A stretch of DNA of 64,000 nucleotides, taken from NCBI RefSeq assembly GCF_042649685.1, contig NZ_JBHRZT010000067.1, forward strand, positions 62,001 to 126,000, given 5' to 3'. Numbering within the stretch: the first letter of the stretch is position 1; each line of letters starts with the position of its first letter. Source of the DNA: Bacillus_BA songklensis. GTDB taxonomy: Bacteria > Bacillota > Bacilli > Bacillales > Bacillaceae_H. Position numbers and translations under genes: made by a program. Under the pieces are notes generated by a model. It did not search any database. It had not been told where the DNA came from and worked only from the letters and a program-made list of their open reading frames with translations. Below are positions 60,024 through 64,000 of the stretch, one piece after another.

Positions 60024-62918
60024 TTAACTGTTCATCAGTACTTTTCCTTGTGAATCAGTATCAAGTATACGTTCATGTTTCAACGCTTGATGGATGATTC
60101 GCTCTTGTTCTTTTTTATGAACCGTTGGGTCGCCTCCTGAAGGGCTTGAACGGTCCGGACGTCCGATGTAGCCTACTGTTACACGACCAGCCGCAAGTTC
60201 AAAAAGAATGGGTACTACATAGTGCCATGCACCCATATTTTTTGGTTCTTCTTGGACCCACACGATCTCTTCCAAGTTTGGATAACGTTGAATAAGCGCT
60301 TCGATTTTTTCCTTAGGGAATGGATATAATTGTTCGATACGAACAATGTGCAGCCCATCTAAGTTTTGGTGTTCTTTCCCTAATTCCACTTCCGCTGCTA
60401 AATCAATCGCCATCTTACCGGTTGTTAAGATTAATCGCTTAACTTTATCAACTTCTTTTCCGAGCTGCGGCTGTTCCAGCACCGTTTGGAAACCGCCTTC
60501 GCTAAGTGATAGATAAGGTGAAGCGGTAAGCGTATTACGCAGCAAGCTTTTCGGCGTCATTATGACCAACGGCCGAACATATTCAGTTCCTAAAGATGCT
60601 GCCTGGCGACGTAAAATATGGAAATACTGTGCCGCGCTTGTCAAGTTGGCGACCGTCCAGTTGTTTTCGGCTGCCAGCTGTAAAAAGCGTTCCGGACGGG
60701 CACTTGAATGCTCCGGACCTTGTCCCTCATACCCGTGAGGCAACAGCAAGACAAGTCCTGATCTTTGTCCCCATTTCGCGCGTCCCGCTGACACAAATTG
60801 ATCAAAAAGAGCTTGTGCCGTATTGGCAAAGTCGCCATACTGCGCTTCCCATATCACAAGCGTTTCAGGTGCAAAAACATTATAACCGTACTCAAAGCCC
60901 ACAACAGCCGCTTCCGAAAGCGGGCTATTATGAACCGCAAATGAGGCCTGGGCTTGCGGTAAATGTTGTAATGGTGAAAACGTCTTATTCGTTTCCGCAT
61001 CGTGTAAAACAAGGTGGCGCTGCGCGAATGTTCCACGTTCAACATCCTGGCCCGTTAAACGGATCGGTGTGCCATCCTCTAAAATCGCAGCAAATGCCAG
61101 CGCTTCCGCTACTGCCCATTCCACTTTTCCGCCATCTGCAAATGCACTTTCGCGTCGTTCCAAAATTCGTTTTAGTTTTGGATAAACGTTAAACCCTTCC
61201 GGCCATTTTAATAACTCACGATTTAATTCACGGAGCGTTTCCGTTGCAACCCCTGTGTTCATGTCCGGAATTCCTTTTTGAATCACTTCCGGCACTTCTG
61301 CTCCTGCTTTCTTGTCATGCTTTTTGTTGCCTGAAACTTTGTCATATTCAGCCTGTAATGTTGTTTGAACATCCTGATCAATTTTTTCTACTTCCTCCAG
61401 GCTTAGAATGCCTTTCGTTTGCAGTTGAGCAGCGTACAGCGCTTTTACGGTTGGATGTTGATTTATTTTTTTGTAAACGTGAGGCTGGGTAACCGTTGGA
61501 TCATCCATTTCATTATGTCCAAAGCGGCGATATCCGACCAAGTCGATAAGAAAATCTTTCTTGAAACGTTTGCGATACTGATAAGCAAGATAGGTTGCAG
61601 CAAGACAAGCTTCCGGGTCATCTGCATTTACATGCACAATCGGAATGTCAAACCCTTTGGCAAGGTCGCTTGCATATCTCGTTGAACGGGAATCGGAACT
61701 ATCTGTCGTGAATCCTACTAAATTGTTGGTGATGATATGAATGGTTCCCCCTGTTTGATAGCCCTTCAATCTTCCTAAATTCAGTGTTTCAGAGACAATC
61801 CCTTGACCTGGAAACGCCGCATCGCCGTGGACTAAAACAGCAAACGATTTCGAAACATCTTGTTCAGGATGACCGGCTTTATGTCGCTCTTCCTGAGCAG
61901 CCCTAGCGAACCCTTCCACAACAGGATCCACAAATTCAAGGTGACTCGGATTATTCGCCAGTGTGACACGCGTCGAATTTTTGCCAGACGCTCCAATCAA
62001 TCGATCTCGGCCTAAATGATATTTCACATCCCCTGTCCAGCCAGTGCTTATTTCCATTAAGCTATCCGGTGAGGAATGCGGCTTCGCTGAAACATGAAGA
62101 AATTCCGCAAACATGTTGCTGTATGGCTTTTCTAATACATGTGCCAGTACGCTTAAGCGTCCCCTATGGGCCATCCCGATCATGATGTTGTGTACGCCAT
62201 CTCCGGCACCTTCACGAACCACTTCATCGAGCATCGGTACGAGCATATCCACTCCTTCGATGGAAAATCGTTTTTGGCCAACAAATGTTTTATGTAAAAA
62301 TTGTTCAAAGCCTTCTACTTCTGTCAACCGTTTCAAAAGGCGGGCTCGTTCTTCTTTTGATAACGAACGGTGTAAAGCACCCGCCTCCGCCATTTGGGCT
62401 AACCACGCTCGTTCTGTGTGATCATGCACATGAGCAAACTCGTAAGCCAACGTATTGGTGTAGACATCTTTCAAACGTTGAACGGCATCAGCCGCTGTTT
62501 TGATCTCTTCTGGTGCATCTTCCCAGACATCTTCAGCCGAAATCGCTTTCAAGTCAGCATCATGCAGCCCGTATTTTCCTGGATTAAACAACTCTTCTCC
62601 TTGATTGTTCTTCTCTAAAGGATTAATGCTTGCTGCCAAATGGCCGTTTGAGCGAATGTCTTCCAGTAATTTCGCTGCTTGGAGCACTTTTTTAACATTC
62701 GCTTTGTTGGCTGAAACCACAGATGAAGCTTCACTGCCTTCTTTAACCAGTTCCGTCTCAACAGATAGAGGGGATCCCCATTTTAGAAAAAGCTCTTTTA
62801 ATTGTTCGTCAACAGAATCTGCATTGTCCATATACCGTTCATATTGTTCCATCACATAGCCAAGGTTTGGACCATGAAACCCTCTCCACGGGTTTTCGTT
62901 GTTTTCATCGATTGCCAT
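60024..62918 (-). CDS. odhA: 2-Oxoglutarate dehydrogenase E1, copy 2
   Basis: 964 aa, full length, begins MAIDENNENPWRGFHGPNLG. Motifs as in copy 1 with scattered substitutions: HGDAAFPGQGIVSETLNL, GMAHRGRLSVLAHVLEKPY, KNMGAWHYVVPILFEL. All regions that define the E1 active site appear intact. ATG 62918 follows TTGAGGTGAG. It lies 53 nt after citrate synthase 2. Sequence divergence suggests an old duplication rather than an assembly artefact. Confidence 0.95.
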   Translation of the reverse strand: MAIDENNENPWRGFHGPNLGYVMEQYERYMDNADSVDEQLKELFLKWGSPLSVETELVKEGSEASSVVSANKANVKKVLQAAKLLEDIRSNGHLAASINPLEKNNQGEELFNPGKYGLHDADLKAISAEDVWEDAPEEIKTAADAVQRLKDVYTNTLAYEFAHVHDHTERAWLAQMAEAGALHRSLSKEERARLLKRLTEVEGFEQFLHKTFVGQKRFSIEGVDMLVPMLDEVVREGAGDGVHNIMIGMAHRGRLSVLAHVLEKPYSNMFAEFLHVSAKPHSSPDSLMEISTGWTGDVKYHLGRDRLIGASGKNSTRVTLANNPSHLEFVDPVVEGFARAAQEERHKAGHPEQDVSKSFAVLVHGDAAFPGQGIVSETLNLGRLKGYQTGGTIHIITNNLVGFTTDSSDSRSTRYASDLAKGFDIPIVHVNADDPEACLAATYLAYQYRKRFKKDFLIDLVGYRRFGHNEMDDPTVTQPHVYKKINQHPTVKALYAAQLQTKGILSLEEVEKIDQDVQTTLQAEYDKVSGNKKHDKKAGAEVPEVIQKGIPDMNTGVATETLRELNRELLKWPEGFNVYPKLKRILERRESAFADGGKVEWAVAEALAFAAILEDGTPIRLTGQDVERGTFAQRHLVLHDAETNKTFSPLQHLPQAQASFAVHNSPLSEAAVVGFEYGYNVFAPETLVIWEAQYGDFANTAQALFDQFVSAGRAKWGQRSGLVLLLPHGYEGQGPEHSSARPERFLQLAAENNWTVANLTSAAQYFHILRRQAASLGTEYVRPLVIMTPKSLLRNTLTASPYLSLSEGGFQTVLEQPQLGKEVDKVKRLILTTGKMAIDLAAEVELGKEHQNLDGLHIVRIEQLYPFPKEKIEALIQRYPNLEEIVWVQEEPKNMGAWHYVVPILFELAAGRVTVGYIGRPDRSSPSGGDPTVHKKEQERIIHQALKHERILDTDSQGKVLMNS

Positions 62919-62971
62919 TCAAACTCACCTCAATGGTACTTTATGGTTTCTTTTTTGCTTACATTATCATT

Positions 62972-64000
62972 CTATCTCATTTCGATAGGGGTGTAACCTC
63001 TCTTTTGCGGACCGATATATTCAGCACGCGGACGAATTAAGCGATTATTCTCATATTGCTCTAATATCTGGGCTGTCCATCCGGAGGTGCGGCTAACCGC
63101 AAAAATCGGTGTAAACAACTCCCTTTTGATGCCTAAACTTTGATAAACAGAAGCTGAATAAAAATCAACATTCGGTAATAATCCTTTTTCTCTTGTAATG
63201 ATTTCATCTATTTTGATAGACATTTCATAAAGCTTTCTCTGCCCTGTCAAATGAGTCAATTTTTCAGACATTTCCTTTAAATGCTTGGCACGAGGATCTC
63301 CTGTTTTATATACGCGATGGCCGAATCCCATTATTTTTCTCTTTTCTGCTAAAGCCTGACGAATATATGGTTCAACGTTATCTACATCACCGATTTCTTC
63401 AAGCATCCCCATCACTGCTTCGTTTGCCCCGCCATGGAGAGGGCCGCTTAAAGTTCCGATAGCGGAAACGATCCCTGCATAAATATCAGCAAGAGTAGCT
63501 ACCGTAACCCGCGCAGAGAAAGTAGAGGCATTCAATTCATGATCAGCATGCAAGATCAGTGCCTTATTGAAAGCTTCAACAGCCACTTGATCAGGTTCCT
63601 CGCCTTTTAACATATATAGAAAATTTTGTGCAAAGCTATACTCCGATTTAGGCATGAGGATTTCTTGCCCTTCACGTACTCTTTGAATAGCGGCTACAAT
63701 TGTTGACATCTGAGCCTGAATTTTCAATGCCTTTTTTCGATTTGCTTCCGGAGACAGATCTTTCGTCTCCGGATCCACTAAGGCCAAAGCGGATACAACG
63801 GTTCTAAGCGTGTCCATAGGATGGACGTTGCGAGGCAAAGATTTCAACAAGGAAAGAATTTCATCAGGTAACACTCCATAATAAACGAGGTCCTTTTTTA
63901 GCCGTGCCAATGCTTCAGCTTTTGGAAGCTCGCCGTTCCACAATAAATAGACAACTTCTTCAAAACTTGCGTTATCCGCTAATTCATCAATATCAATTCC
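62972..64000 (-). CDS. Citrate synthase, copy 2 (N-terminus beyond the window)
   Basis: 342 codons visible; the frame stays open to the window edge (GIDIDELADNASFEEVVYLL precedes the first internal Met), so about 25-30 N-terminal residues are outside. Catalytic His in LHADHELNAS and GFGHRVYKTGDPRA, Asp in NVDFYSASVYQSLGI. First visible gene of the second citrate synthase-odhA-odhB set. It lacks an adjacent acetate permease, unlike copy 1. Confidence 0.92.
   Translation of the reverse strand, partial: GIDIDELADNASFEEVVYLLWNGELPKAEALARLKKDLVYYGVLPDEILSLLKSLPRNVHPMDTLRTVVSALALVDPETKDLSPEANRKKALKIQAQMSTIVAAIQRVREGQEILMPKSEYSFAQNFLYMLKGEEPDQVAVEAFNKALILHADHELNASTFSARVTVATLADIYAGIVSAIGTLSGPLHGGANEAVMGMLEEIGDVDNVEPYIRQALAEKRKIMGFGHRVYKTGDPRAKHLKEMSEKLTHLTGQRKLYEMSIKIDEIITREKGLLPNVDFYSASVYQSLGIKRELFTPIFAVSRTSGWTAQILEQYENNRLIRPRAEYIGPQKRGYTPIEMR

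Noticed and set aside
51636..62918. The two odhA genes as an assembly duplication
   Set aside because: The proteins differ at many scattered positions and in length, and the intervening genes differ, so this is a true old duplication.

Overview
The window looks like chromosome from a low-GC, endospore-forming Bacillaceae. Support comes from strong AGGAGG-type ribosome sites with frequent TTG/GTG starts, a CIRCE/HrcA element, a cre-type CcpA box, a BclA-like jelly-roll protein, a Tyr/Gly-rich coat-like protein, HemAT, and the OdhA/OdhB, CtaB and FabF families. No ribosomal operon, phage block or CRISPR array was seen. Two N-gaps (15799-15876 and 31560-31569) show that this is draft assembly.

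Layout. 0-11 kb: kbl, tRNA-Ala(GGC), a HAD phosphatase, a DnaD-like replication protein, a cytochrome P450, a ZIP transporter, a PAP2 phosphatase, and htpG behind a perfect CIRCE. 11-20 kb: HemAT, a FUSC-type exporter, a polysaccharide deacetylase, a divergent Rrf2/NmrA-oxidoreductase pair with three operator-like dyads, and a two-gene segment bounded by perfect 35-bp inverted repeats. 20-29 kb: an EamA transporter, then an aromatic-acid-like catabolic block (Rieske oxygenase, zinc-ribbon protein, class II aldolase/decarboxylase, Gfo/Idh/MocA dehydrogenase, MatC-type permease) with a LysR regulator facing it. 29-40 kb: a TetR/SDR pair with two matching palindromes, a PP2C-like phosphatase, heme O synthase, a three-domain Cu/Zn superoxide dismutase, a GDSL esterase-ABC transporter operon and an S66 carboxypeptidase. 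41-46 kb: a CdaR-type regulator, Na+/solute symporter with its tiny accessory protein, and an opine-type dehydrogenase. 46-50 kb: isolated fabF and adk, with several gene remnants between them. 50-64 kb: two tandem citrate synthase-odhA-odhB sets on the minus strand; the first also has an acetate (SatP-type) permease and a divergent LytTR regulator.

Two families of structured intergenic repeats run through the window. Family 1 is about 208 bp (a short form is about 150 bp), has TATATAAATCCA-type terminal inverted repeats and two internal hairpins. Family 2 is about 155 bp with two strong hairpins. In both, stem sequences differ between copies while pairing is kept. At least twelve gene remnants (acyl-CoA dehydrogenase, amine/phytoene-type oxidoreductase, methyltransferase, cyanophycin synthetase, IS4-type transposase, DnaD-like, SEC-C, metallophosphoesterase, MenC-like, RpiR, YitT and others) show active decay between intact operons.

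The most system-like candidates are (a) the citrate synthase-OdhAB-SatP-LytTR module and its duplicate, probably for acetate or C2-driven TCA flux; (b) the Rieske oxygenase cluster that has no visible reductase but carries a conserved-looking small zinc ribbon; and (c) the covarying hairpin repeats. Functions are inferred from sequence recognition only; no database search was run.
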